This document shows positions 54,486-64,000 of a stretch of DNA of 64,000 bases, piece after piece. A program made the position numbers and the translations under genes. Each line of letters begins with the position of its first letter. The first letter of the stretch is position 1. A model generated the notes under the pieces. The model made no database searches, was not told where the DNA came from, and saw only the letters and a program-made list of their open reading frames with translations. The stretch comes from Diphasiastrum complanatum (lineage: Eukaryota; Streptophyta; Lycopodiopsida; Lycopodiales; Lycopodiaceae). Location: assembly GCA_029204225.1 (NCBI GenBank), contig CM055096.1:60056957-60120956 (forward strand). The letters run 5' to 3'.

Positions 54486-55304
54486 TGTTAGAAATGGTGA
54501 ACTCCTGCAACTTTGTCGCAGCACGAACAACACATGAAGGTCGAACGAGAACGGTTCGTGACAGTCAAACGAGAACGATTTGCGACAGTCAACATGTCTT
54601 TGACTCAAAGCATGAATGATTCGCGAATCAATCGCGAATTGCAAACACACCTCCAGGACCGCAAACCACAAAAGGGACGCAAAACGAAACTATGAAAAGA
54701 AATGAAAAGAACAAAAGCAAACGAGAGATTACGAATCAGATGAAAAAAAATCTTTCGCGCTGCCAACTGGCAACTCAACGGGCTTCACGCCCAGCTGAAA
54801 CGAGTAGCAACGACAGAGACTAACTAGATAGCTTATTAGCGTTAACTAGTCATGTGATTCGACGCTTTGTAAGCTCCACATAGTAGAGGTATAAACGATC
54901 CTCTTTGGATCATAAGAAGAGATGTGAATACAGATATCTGTAAGAGACAGAGAGAGACATAGAGAATAGAGTAAGAAAGTAAAGACACCATAGTTGTGCA
55001 TGAAAGTCTGCCAACGAGCAGAAGACAGCGAAAGAGTAGAATGTCATTCCGCCAACAAGCGAGACACTGACGAATTCACTCTAAATTAAAATAGATAAAA
55101 TAGTCACTCTATTTTCGTACATCTCGTCTTGTGCTGTGTATCATGATTGCTAGAATAAAATATGTTCTGTGATGCGTGGTCGAGTGTCTGGGATCCTGTA
55201 AGGGCTTCCACACGAAAAAAAAAATTGAAGACAGAAAATTGTTCACGATGAAGAAGACAAAGAGGACGAATACAAATCAGTCCCACACACGCATTCCCGC
55301 AACA
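54486..55304 (+). repeat. family C 5' LTR
   Basis: It runs from TGTTAGAAATGGTG to CCCGCAACA. Repeated CGAACGAGAACG/TTCGCGA-type segments lie near the start. TATAAAC at 54890-54896 is a plausible TATA box. Confidence 0.9.
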
Positions 55305-55319
55305 TGGTATTAGAGCCAA
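55305..55319 (+). other. family C primer-binding site
   Basis: TGGTATTAGAGCCAA follows the LTR directly; it is the initiator-Met PBS with one change (C to T). Confidence 0.85.
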
Positions 55320-55369
55320 CAGGTTGTCACTACTGATATCCTAGCAGTGATTCTTCCAGACAACATAAT

Positions 55370-56185
55370 ATGGCTACAACAATCCAGACCGAGTAGCAAT
55401 CAGTCTCGATGGCGCAAATTATAGAATCTGAAAATTCAAAATCAAAACACTCCTGAAGGATGAAGGCATCTGGTCGGTGACCGAGCTCTCAGAGGTGCAG
55501 CCTCCAGAGGGAGACCCGAGGAGAGCTGAATGGATCAGAAAGGATGAGCGCGCAATGGCAATCATCATTTCGTCCATAAATGAAGATCTACTCATGCAGA
55601 TTGAAGATTGCGAAAGCAGCCATGCAGCATGGGAAAGATTATAGCAGAAGTATGAAGTGAGGACTGCAGCTTCAGTCATGCACCTTCACAATCAACTGCA
55701 ATCAATACGGTGGGATGGCAACCAATTGGATCAGCACATTAAGTAGATCAGAACGATCTTTGCTCAACTCGCTGCATCAAGATAGGAGCACCAGGTCCCA
55801 GCACCACAACAGCTGATGTACTTCATGAAATCTCTACCAACGTCCTATCAGCCATTCAGAATGCTCATACTGAGTCTACCAGATATGACATTCGACAAAG
55901 CAGTCAGTCTTATTGCTGATGAGAGACGAAGGAGAGGGAAGCAGTGATCAAGAGAAGGCTCTCTTCACAAAAGGAAAGAAGAAGAACAAAAACAAGCCAA
56001 GACTTCTTCCTGCGATCACTGTCACAAACCAGGCTATACAGCCAACAAATGCTGGTTCAATCCAGCAATACCTTGCATGCACTGCAAGAAGAAAGGGCAT
56101 TCTACATACAACTACAGATTCAACCCAAAAGAAAAAACAAAGCTGAAAAGACAAATGTTGCAGAATCATCTAAAGATGCAGAAAG
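55370..56185 (+). pseudogene. family C gag
   Basis: The readable pieces include L-L-K-D-E-G-I-W near the start, the E-D-L-L-M-Q-I-E-D-C-E-S-S-H-A-A-W block, Y-F-M-K-S-L-P, and D-K-A-V-S-L-I-A-D-E-R-R. A Lys-rich region and two knuckle-like clusters follow near 56010-56115 (C-D-H-C..C and C-M-H-C..H). At least four stops and shifts are present. Its end is cut from the protease by the MITE-like insertion. Confidence 0.7.
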
Positions 56186-56531
56186 CATTAGGGGAGTTTT
56201 GAGCTCCAAAAAGACCCTCTAAGAATTCATGCAAGATGTCTTTTATATTATTAAAATATTATAGCACTAATACTTTTGACTTGCCATAACTTTTTAATCA
56301 TATCTTAGAAGTATGTCATGTAATATATCATTGGAAAGTCCTTGTTGAGCGCTTTCCAATGCACCAAACTTTGCTAAATTTGGACTTACCACTAAAAAGT
56401 TATGCCATTTTTAGTGTGGAATCAAAATGTGGACTTAAATAGTTACGTTACGTAGATTTCAAATTTGAGTGTTTTGATTGGTCCAAGAATCTTTACAAAG
56501 GGTCTCTTTTGGCTTTAGAGCTCCTCTAATG
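56186..56531 (+). mobile_element. MITE-like element, copy 2
   Basis: The ends CATTAGGGGAGTTTTGAG and the reverse complement of CTCTAAAGC..GAGGAGATTAG-type sequence form imperfect inverted repeats (right end closes GCTCCTCTAATG). The 346-bp body matches 9737-10115 in reverse orientation, including TTACGTTACGTAGATTTC, TTGGAAAG and GCGCTTTCCAATG. It lies between the gag and protease of family C. If exactly this segment is left out, the gag frame runs on into the protease frame, which supports the ends chosen. Confidence 0.75.
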
Positions 56532-57000
56532 AGGTGACGAAGCTTTCACGATACTCGACGAAGCCTCGACAAGCTACTCCGAACATGACTACAATGTGGT
56601 CATCGATTCAGGAGCAACATCTCACATAACCTGCAACAAGAAGATCTTAATCAACTTTTGTGAACTCGAAAATGACAAAGCGATGAATCTAGGCGATGGA
56701 AGCAGACACAATGTCAAGGGCATTGGCTCTCTACAGCTATGAATACTGTCAGGCCAAGCAGAGCTGCCAGGAGCACTCTATGTGCCCTTACTCAGAAAAG
56801 ATTTGATCTAGGCATTCGAGTTTTGTTTGACAGCAACACTTGCCGTATAATCGAGAAGACGACAAACAAGTTGCTGACGGTCGGATGCAGAGAAGGAAAC
56901 CTCTACAAGGCCAAAATAATTAGCAACTCTGATAGCATATTAAATGTTTCATAAAATGAAGATCAACTCTGGCATAGGAGAATGTATCATCTGAACATGC
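56532..57000 (+). pseudogene. family C protease and pre-integrase
   Basis: VVIDSGATSHIT (about 56593-56628) is a perfect Copia protease active-site block. The G-D-G-S-R-x-x-V-K-G-I-G-S-L block and, after a stop, the L-Y-V-P-L-L block follow. The pre-integrase part is recognisable by L-W-H-x-R at about 56960-56990. Stops near 56740 and 56952 break it. Confidence 0.75.
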
Positions 57001-57944
57001 GGAGCCTATATGACATGAGCACAAAGGACATTGTCACAGGTCTCAAAATATCAAGGCTCGAGGCTGAGTTCTGCGAAGCTTGTCAGAAAGGCAAGCAACA
57101 TCGGAATCCATTCACACACGAAGGAAGAAGAGCCAAGGAAGTTCTTGAGCTTGTCCACTCTGATGTGTGTGGACCGATGAAATCAGATTCGCTCTCAAGT
57201 TCGAGATATTTTCTAACATTCATAAATGATTACAGCCGAATGATTACGATCTACTACTTGAAGAAGAAATCCGAAGTATTTGACTCTTTCAAGAAGTTCG
57301 TGGCATCGTAGAGCGACACACCTCAAAAAGGATACAGATCCTTAGATCTGACAATGGAGGTGAATAAAAAAAGCAAAGGATTCTCAAGATTCTGTGAAGA
57401 ACATGGGAATGAACACCAGTTCACTCCTGCATACACACCAAAATACAACGGTGTGGCAGAAAGAAAAAATAGAATGCTACTCGAAGGAGCCAGATGCATG
57501 ATAGCACATGCTCAATTGCCAGGCCAATTCTGGACCAAAGCAATAGCTTCAGCTGTACACCTACAGAACAGATCTACAACTACAGCATTGGAGAATAAAA
57601 CACCATACGAGATGTGGACGTGCAGAAAGCCTGATCTGTCATACGCACGAGTGTTTGGATGTGCAACATACAAGCACATTCCAAAGGAAAAAAGAAACAA
57701 GCTCGACGACAAATCTGAACAAACAATCATGGTCGCCTACTCGAATGGAACACATGTGTACAGACTCTACGATCCAACCACGAAAAAGGTTGTTTCGAGC
57801 AGAGATGTGAAGTTCGACAAGTCCACATTCCCTGGACTGAAAGACAAAAGAGGCCATGAGATCATTACACTGCTGTCTATTCAAGAGAGAGATCGAGAAC
57901 AATCATCAAATCAAAATGCAGGACCCCAGACTCTAGAGCAGTGA
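56982..57944 (+). pseudogene. family C integrase
   Basis: 56982-57311 gives C-E-A-C-Q-K-G-K-Q-H, LVHSDVCGPM (first Asp) and F-I-N-D-Y-S-R. Around 57335-57360 the RSDNGGE block (second Asp) is interrupted by a shift. 57354-57944 gives HQFTPAYTPKYNGVAERKNR (Glu block), F-W-T-K-A, YEMWTCRKPDLSYARVFGC and the S-R-D-V-K-F linker. The three acidic catalytic residues can be read, but the frame is broken by a stop at 57309-57311. Confidence 0.85.
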
Positions 57945-58169
57945 CCCCACGAACAAGAAATGTTTGAGCAGTGACGAAACAAACCTCGAAGGTCAACAAG
58001 ACAAAGAAGACCTCCAGACCGCTATTTTGACAATCTTCAATGGAGCGAAGACACGCAGTTCAAGTAATGTAGCTTCACAGAAGAGCCAGCAACATACCAA
58101 GAAATTATCCATAGTCCAAAGGGAGAAATCTGGAAACAGGCAATGTCAGAAGAGATCGAGTTGATGAGG

Positions 58170-58930
58170 TGAAACGAGGCATGGACATTAGAGCCACTGC
58201 CAAAAAATAGAAACGTAGTCGGCTGCAAATGGGTGTACAAGAAGAAGCTGAAATCATATGGCACCATTGGCTGCTACAAAGCAAGGCTTGTCGCGAAGGG
58301 CTACACGCAGAGATATGGTGTCGACTATTTTGACACATATTCGCCCATGGTCAAGATGACAAGCATAAGGCTGCTCCTTGCATATGTCACACAGTACAAT
58401 CTAGAAATTCACCAGATTGACGTAAAACAACCTTTCTCTACGAAGATCTAGTGGAAGAATTTTTCATGAAGCAACCTGAAGGCTATGAAGACCTCGACAA
58501 TAGACAATATGTCTGTCGATTGTAGAGATGCATCTACGGTCTAAAACAGTCCGGTACAAAAAGCTTGATGGTCTTCTGAAGTCTCTAGACTTTAATCCTA
58601 CTCAACCAGACTATAATGTCTACATCAAAGGAGTAGGAAAGGATTTTGTGATACTGACCATTTTCGTGGATGATTCGCTGATAATAGAAAATTCCTTGAT
58701 GTTGATCAAAGACACGAAGAATCAGATTTCTGAAAACTACGAAATCAAAGATGTTGGAGAAGCAACAAAATGCCTAGGGCTGGAGATCAGAAGAGATCGA
58801 ACAAATGGCGAAATACACTTGAGTCAGTCAGAATACGCCAGAAAAGTGATGAAGCAGTACCACATGATGGACTGTGAAGAGACAGCCACACCAATGATAG
58901 CTAGGTGCCAAGCTCACGAAACATGATTGC
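58170..58930 (+). pseudogene. family C reverse transcriptase
   Basis: The blocks [38 protein letters not shown] and L-K-Q are readable. The catalytic block reads I-F-V-D-D-S-L-I (YVDD replaced by FVDD, about 58657-58680). L-G-L-E-I-R-R and M-K-Q-Y-H-M-M-D-C close the domain. Stops near 58144, 58450 and 58525, and a shift around 58450, inactivate it. Confidence 0.85.
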
Positions 58931-58959
58931 CCAAAAACAAAAGAGGAAGAACAGAAGAT

Positions 58960-59640
58960 GGCAGGTATACCTTACCAGAACTTAATCGGTAGTCTGATTT
59001 ACTTAACAGTTTGTACCAGTCCCTATCTGGCCTTCTCTGTCTACACATTGAGCCAATTTTGTTCCAATCCTGGTCTAGCACATTGAAAAAAGGCCAAACG
59101 AATCCTATAGTATCTGAAGGGTACCCAGAATGTTGGATTAATTTACAGAGCTAGGATTCGATCTACATGACTACAATGATGCAAGCTGGGCGAGCTGCAA
59201 AGATGACAGCAAGTCCATTACTGAAGGATGTACGATAGCATGCAGAGCTGCAATCAGCTGGATATGCAAAAAGCAAACCTTGGTAGCCCAATCCTCTTGC
59301 AAAGCTGAGTATGTCGCTAGCCTCAAAAGTGCTGAATGAGGTAGTGTGGCTGCAAATGATGTTGGAGGCAATCGGTTTACCACAAGAGGGACCAAGCACG
59401 ATGATGATGGACTCTCAGAGTGCCATCTATCTGTCCCAGGATCTTGTCTTCCATTCAAAGACAAAGCACATTCCTCTGAAGTACCATCATATTCAAGATT
59501 TGATCTCGAAAGGAGAGCTCCAGGTCCAGTTTATAAAATCAGAAAGTATGATTGCAAAACTCCTCACGAAACCGCTCGACAAGTCACTCTTTACCAAGCA
59601 AAGAGAGGCAATTGGATTGAATGAACAAAGTTGCAAGGTT
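58960..59640 (+). pseudogene. family C RNase H
   Basis: L-I-G-S-L-I-Y-L and the D-Y-N-D-A-S-W type block (about 59165-59195) are followed by I-S-W-I-C-K-K-Q-T-L-V-A-Q-S-S-C-K-A-E-Y, then 59311-59703 with V-W-L-Q-M-M-L, a D-S-Q-S-A-I block, HIPLKYHHIQDLI and L-T-K-P-L. This is the Copia RNase H order. Shifts near 58925, 59090 and 59335 break the frame. Confidence 0.8.
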
Positions 59641-59650
59641 CAAGAGGGAT

Positions 59651-60454
59651 TGTCAGAAATGGTGAACTCCTGCAACTTTGTCGCATCACGAACAAGACAT
59701 TAAGGTCGAACGAGAACGATTCGCGACAGTCAATTTGTCTTTGACTCAAAGCACGAACGATTCGCGAATCAATCGCGAATCGCAAACACACCTCCAGGAC
59801 CACAAACCGCAAAAGGGACGCGAAACGAAAACTATGAAAAGAAACAAAAAGAATGAAAGAAAATGGGAGATTACGAATCAGATGAAGAAAAATCTTTCGC
59901 GTTGTCAGTTGGCAGCTCAACGGGCTTCATGCCCAGCTGAAACGAGTAGCAACGACAAAGACTAACTAACTAGTTGATTAGCGTTAACGAGTCATGTGAT
60001 TTGACGTTTAGCTATCTTGTAAACTCCACATAGTGGAGGTATAAACGATCCTCTCTAGATCATAAGAAGAGATGTGAATACAGATATCTGTAAGAGACAG
60101 AGAGAGACGTAGCGAATAGAGCAAGAAAGTAAAGACACCATAGCTATGCATGAAGTCTGCCAATGAGCAGAACACAGTGAAAGAGTAGAATGTCATTCCG
60201 CCAATGAACGAGACACTGATGAATTCACTCTAAATTAAAACTGATAAAACAGTCACTCTATTTTCGTACATCTCATCTTGTGTTGTGTATCATGATTGCT
60301 AGAATAAAATATGTTTTGTGATGCGTGGTCGAATGTCTGGGATCCTGTAAGGGCTTTCGAAGGAAAAGAAAATTTGAAGACAGAAAAATTGTTTGCGATA
60401 AAGAAGACGAAGAGGACAAAAATAAATCAGTCCCACACACGCGCTCCCACGACA
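59651..60454 (+). repeat. family C 3' LTR
   Basis: It runs from TGTCAGAAATGG (TGTTAG in the other copy) to CCCACGACA, preceded by the purine run CAAGAGGGAT. It differs from the 5' LTR by scattered substitutions and a net 15-bp shorter length. Confidence 0.9.
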
Positions 60455-60459
60455 CTATC

Positions 60460-60711
60460 AACAATGTGACTAGATTCAATGCATCTAATTTTTAAATTTG
60501 AATTTGTTCAAAATCAACCTCCTAACTTTCCCACACTTTCCAAAAGTGGTAATTCAAATGAACTTTGACTAAAATAGCTTTCATAAAGTTTATCTCTAAG
60601 TCTAAAATGCATATTTTAAAGCTTTTATTTAAAAGGGGAAAAGGAAACTAATATTGACAATTAACCAAAATATGACGAAACTTGACTAAACTAGTTGATG
60701 TTTCTCATACA
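60460..60711 (-). repeat. B2 5' LTR (right), second part
   Basis: The sequence resumes family B LTR features: the CCCACACTTTC region, AAGTTTATCTCTAAGTCTAAAATG, ACCAAAATATGAC and ACTAAACTAGTTGA, as in B1 at 24190-24335. It ends near CTCATACA. Confidence 0.75.
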
Positions 60712-61263
60712 AAAGGTGCATCAACAACCTTTGGAGCCTTACCCATCTGAATCTACACTCCTAGCTCTTTCCAACAAGTGATCACTTGGACTCAATGGAT
60801 CAAAAACAAAATTGGTACATTTATTGTAGTGCACACGTGGCCTGAGCACTCCACACAAAAAAAAAGTACCTATTGATCCAAAAAATCATCCAAAGATAGC
60901 TTTGATTGAGGAATTAGAAGCTATGAACCGATCGAGCTCCAAGTACACTCTCTAATCTTGATTTTTTAAATCAAAACTTTAATTGGAATGATCTACCTTC
61001 AAGCCTGCATTGATCTAGCTCGGCATTTAAGGATCTTGAATAGATCTACCATGACCTACATGCATGAGAGTTTGCACACTACAAAATCAATCTTGATCAA
61101 CTCGGATTTTAGTGAGCTTTCAAACACGATTTGGATCTAGGCAAGAGCTCTTGAACACAAGAAGTATTTGTGTCCCTACATTTTAGGACATATGTCATCA
61201 CCTCATAGGACTCTATGTGAAAGTCATCTAGCCTATTTCAAATCAAAATAATGATATAATAAG
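60712..61263. other. spacer, nothing recognised
   Basis: Non-coding sequence between the B2 end and the next Copia fragment. The only weak signal is that its right end flows into the pre-integrase-like frame of the following fragment. Confidence 0.4.
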
Positions 61264-61800
61264 GTGGTGGATGAAAAAACCAAATCTATTGGCTTGCCAA
61301 AGACTCTTTCCAAGGAGATCAAGCCATGTGAAGCTTTTGCTATTGCCAAGTCACATAAGAAGCCATATCCAACATCTTTTATCAACAATTCACATCCTTT
61401 GGAGTTGTTGCACTCAGATGTGCATTTCTCAGCAAGCAAAAGCAAGGGAGGAGCCACTTGTTTTGTCACCTTTATTGATGACTACACAAGATTTACATGG
61501 TTGTATATCCTATCTTCAAAACCTATGGTGTTTGATTATTTCCTCAAGCTCAAAGCTTATGTTGAGAAGCAATTCTATTTCAAGATCAAACCCTTGAGAT
61601 GTGATGGTGGTGGAGAGTACATCTCCAAGACGTTTCATGATTTTTGTGAGCAAGTAGGAATAAAAAAAAAAACTCTCTTGTGCCTATTCCCCTTCTAAAA
61701 ATGGAGTGGCCGAGAGGAGAATTAGATCCTTATGTGAGTGTGCCAAAGCTTTGAGAATTGAAGCATCCTTGCCATAGGATTTATGAGGAGAGGCCAGTTT
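61264..61800 (+). pseudogene. Copia integrase fragment
   Basis: The 144-codon frame has C-E-A-F-A-I-A-K-S-H-K-K-P-Y, a diverged first-Asp block (LELLHSDVHFSAS), F-V-T-F-I-D-D-Y-T-R-F-T-W-L-Y, and RCDGGGEYIS (second Asp). After a small shift near 61670 the N-G-V-A-E-R-R block with the catalytic Glu and an E-A-S-L-P segment follow to about 61800. Neither gag/protease nor RT is attached. It is a broken fragment, perhaps cut by the LTR at 61806. Confidence 0.8.
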
Positions 61801-61805
61801 ATGCA

Positions 61806-62224
61806 TGCTAAAACTTAGAAATTCACAAAGATATGATCATAAACACTTATATATGACTTAGTACAGTACTTCTCATCTATGAAAACTATATCAACCATAA
61901 AATCAACATTCTACACAGAAACTCAAGATTCTACATATAGAAACACAAGAGATGAATTTTCCACAAAGAAAAAAACTATGCTGATTATTTCTCCATGCAA
62001 GTACAACTACTTATAGCTTTCAAAATGTCATTTGGCCACTTGTCCCAAACTTGATCTAATTTGAAAACTTCTAGATACTTCATCAAAAACCTATAAAATC
62101 TAGTCTAGATGTAATGTACCAAAATTAGCCAATTAAAATGGGTCCAAATCTGACCTCATCCACTTATCTACTTGCCAAAAATAGTAAATCCAGTATTTAG
62201 GCCCTTATTGACAAATATTAGACA
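61806..62224 (-). repeat. probable Copia LTR related to family B
   Basis: The segment runs from TGCTAAAAC to TATTAGACA. It shares with the family B LTRs the CATTCTACACA, CTTATAG/TTTATAG, TTTGGCCACTTG and CTTATTGACAA segments in the same order. On the minus strand a purine run (GAAGAGGAGAA) lies directly before its start. No partner LTR was found. Confidence 0.55.
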
Positions 62225-62296
62225 TTCTCCTCTTCAAAGACAACATCCTTAGAAATGTGAACTTTCTTTGACTTAGGAACATAAACTGTTACGACC
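62225..62296 (-). pseudogene. Copia integrase-RT linker fragment next to the LTR
   Basis: The minus strand reads V-Y-V-P-K-S-K-K-V-H-I-S-K-D-V-V-F-E-E-E-N, the typical end of the integrase region of Copia (compare VPSIKKVFTSRDVIFDES in family A). It runs straight into the LTR, so RT and RNase H have been deleted, or the LTR used this E-E-E codon run as its polypurine tract. Confidence 0.7.
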
Positions 62297-64000
62297 ATAT
62301 TTAGCAAAGGACATGGAATATTCCTAATATGGTAGACCGGCCCTCCAGTGTTCAAGATTATTAGTCACGCCTAGATTTTATTCCACTTCTAGGCCTGTTG
62401 GTGACTAATGACCTTGAGAGGACCTAGACACTCTAATTGAGACATATGGAGTAGTGCATGTACGTGTGACTGATATAGACTAGAGGAATGCATGAAGAGC
62501 TGTGATCTATTTATAGTTGACATGCATGGGAATTGCATGGGTTCATGCACAAGATCCTACTCTCGATACATTGAGGTAGTGATTATTCCATCAATGACTT
62601 TGGTCTAGGTCAGTTAAGCTCTTCTCCTCTTGCTATCACATGGCATGGCTTGGGGGTTAGATCCAGGAGGACACTCTAGGAGGGATCTAGGTTTGTTTGG
62701 GTGGTTTTGTTCCATAGTCTATTTTGTGTTTTCCTATCCTCATCTTAGGGGTTCTCTCTAGTGGTCTTTACATTGGTATTGGAGCTCGACTAAGATGCGG
62801 TTTTGGATGGGATGGAGATAGGTTCTACATCAAATCAGAATTGGAATGCACTTGGATTCACATCCCGAATGGAGTGCTATTTTTTCAAAGGAATTTTGAT
62901 TTGGATTTACTAATTCATGTGTGGAGTATGCTTTTCAAACTTGGTGGTAGAGTGTACTTCTCCTTGTTTGATTTTATTAAAGATGCTACGAATTAGTGTG
63001 GAATTTATTCTTATTTTTCTGAAGCCTTGAAAAACTTTCCATTTGAAGTAGAATGATATTCATGATTAGATCCACTTTCTTGTTTAAATTTGTTTTTTTT
63101 TTATTAATAATTTGCATGAATCCATAATGTTTTGGACAGTTTTGAGTCAAATTTAGTAGCAGAATGTTTGTTGATAGATTGACGAGAAATCGATTTATCC
63201 AGAATGAATAACTGACTGTTGCTGGAAATCTTGAATTTATGGTTTGCATGTGAGGATTTAAGGTTTATTTAGACTAATCCTCTTGTGAAACAAGCAAACT
63301 GAAAACTGAAAACATTGATTGAATATTGTAAATTGCTGATTCTCTAACTATGGCAGATTAAGACTTTGGATTGTGGATGCATGCAAGATTAGTTTTGAAC
63401 TCCTGTGAAATTAGTAGCTTATAGACTCTAGGAGTTTAAGAGTTGTAAAACTACAATAACTCCTTCCCTTGTCTTTAGAAAATTGATGCATGTTTCTGAG
63501 CCTCTGGAAAAATCTGGTTCATAGAGGTTGGAACCTCTATTTAGTGTAAAGGGAGGTTAGAGGGTCACAATAATGCAAGTAAGCCTGTCGAAAAAGAGTG
63601 TGTAACCATGGAGAAGAGGTACACAAGTTTTGAACTCATTGTTGGATTATTCTCCTACTAATTGACTAATCGACATTTTAATCTTCGTCCAACTTTTATC
63701 TAGACTTGCAGATTTTTTTCGTGTTTTTAGACAATCTGTATAACTACTCGGAAATGGCTCATAGTGTCGACATTTTCAGGATTTTTGCCTTTCAGGATTT
63801 TCCCTCACTTCGGTTTTTTTGCAAAATGTCAGAAGCCCTAAAAGTTAAGAAAATGAATTTAGCAAAGTCTGTCGCATTTTTCGCTTGTGGTAGTTTACGT
63901 TCATTTATGCAGAGTGTCATATTTTCATTGTAACAGTTTACGCTCATTTTTGCAGACAAACTATTTACGACCAAAAGACACCGACTTGCATTAATCCATC
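62297..64000. other. AT-rich DNA, no gene seen
   Basis: Frames of 60-90 codons at 62724-62996, 62986-63249 and 63706-63974 carry no recognisable domain. Near the end an imperfect repeat, GTAGTTTACGTTCATTTATGC (about 63888) and CAGTTTACGCTCATTTTTGC (about 63936), is spaced about 48 bp apart. Confidence 0.45.

Larger units (their letters stand above)
54486..60454 (+). mobile_element. Copia element 'family C', full length but decayed
   Basis: LTRs lie at 54486-55304 (819 bp) and 59651-60454 (804 bp). The 5-bp duplication CTATC is at 54481-54485 and 60455-60459. The interior encodes gag, protease, integrase, RT and RNase H in order on the + strand, with many stops and shifts. A MITE-like element sits between gag and protease. 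The target is the right LTR of B2. The LTRs differ at numerous sites, so it is not recent. Confidence 0.92.

Noticed and set aside
62724-62996. 90-codon frame with hydrophobic start, possible small gene
   Set aside because: No homology, no splice or promoter signals, and a similar frame density occurs throughout the AT-rich spacer.

Overview
The window looks like nuclear DNA of a land plant with a large, retrotransposon-filled genome. The evidence is one intact intron-containing plant gene (an ABCB/P-glycoprotein transporter with 11 exons and GT-AG introns), one orphan C-terminal exon of an Argonaute of the plant AGO4/6/9 type, and many Copia and Gypsy LTR retrotransposons with plant-style primer-binding sites (initiator-Met tRNA; one resembling tRNA-Asp). 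The lineage cannot be fixed from the sequence; a fern or another large-genome plant is only a guess. Nothing bacterial, organellar or CRISPR-like was seen.

Layout. 1-2.6 kb: a broken Copia gag/protease fragment joined to unrecognised coding sequence, then two LTR-like blocks in inverted orientation. 2.6-5.4 kb: AT-rich DNA holding the orphan Argonaute exon (3776-3993). 5.4-11.4 kb: a decayed Gypsy element on the + strand with two tandem retropepsin domains, no reverse transcriptase, an integrase and a long third ORF, interrupted by a MITE-like element (9737-10115). 11.9-13.4 kb: Copia pol fragment, minus strand. 13.4-22.0 kb: a minus-strand Gypsy element whose RT, RNase H and integrase core are missing; that position is filled by the 5' part of a + strand Copia. 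22.0-36.8 kb: a further LTR element carrying a nested pair, namely a non-autonomous Copia ('family B', 23691-34993, TSD CTGTG) interrupted by a complete, intact Copia ('family A', 26392-32252, TSD GAAGT, two 653-bp LTRs that look identical). 37.1-37.9 kb: Copia gag remnant. 38.9-46.1 kb: the ABCB gene, minus strand. 46.1-50.8 kb: unannotated DNA with microsatellites. 50.8-60.7 kb: a second family B copy, with another Copia ('family C', 54486-60454, TSD CTATC) inside its right LTR and a second MITE-like copy inside that. 60.7-64 kb: Copia fragments and unannotated DNA.

How it fits together. Family A encodes the full gag-PR-INT-RT-RH set. Family B keeps gag and protease but has lost integrase, RT and RNase H; in their place both copies carry the same unrecognised coding region, while sharing LTR style, PBS and polypurine tract with family A. 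The natural reading is an autonomous/non-autonomous pair in which the passenger sequence rides on family A machinery. Both Gypsy elements lack RT and carry an extra ORF between integrase and the 3' LTR. The only clearly functional host gene is the ABCB transporter.
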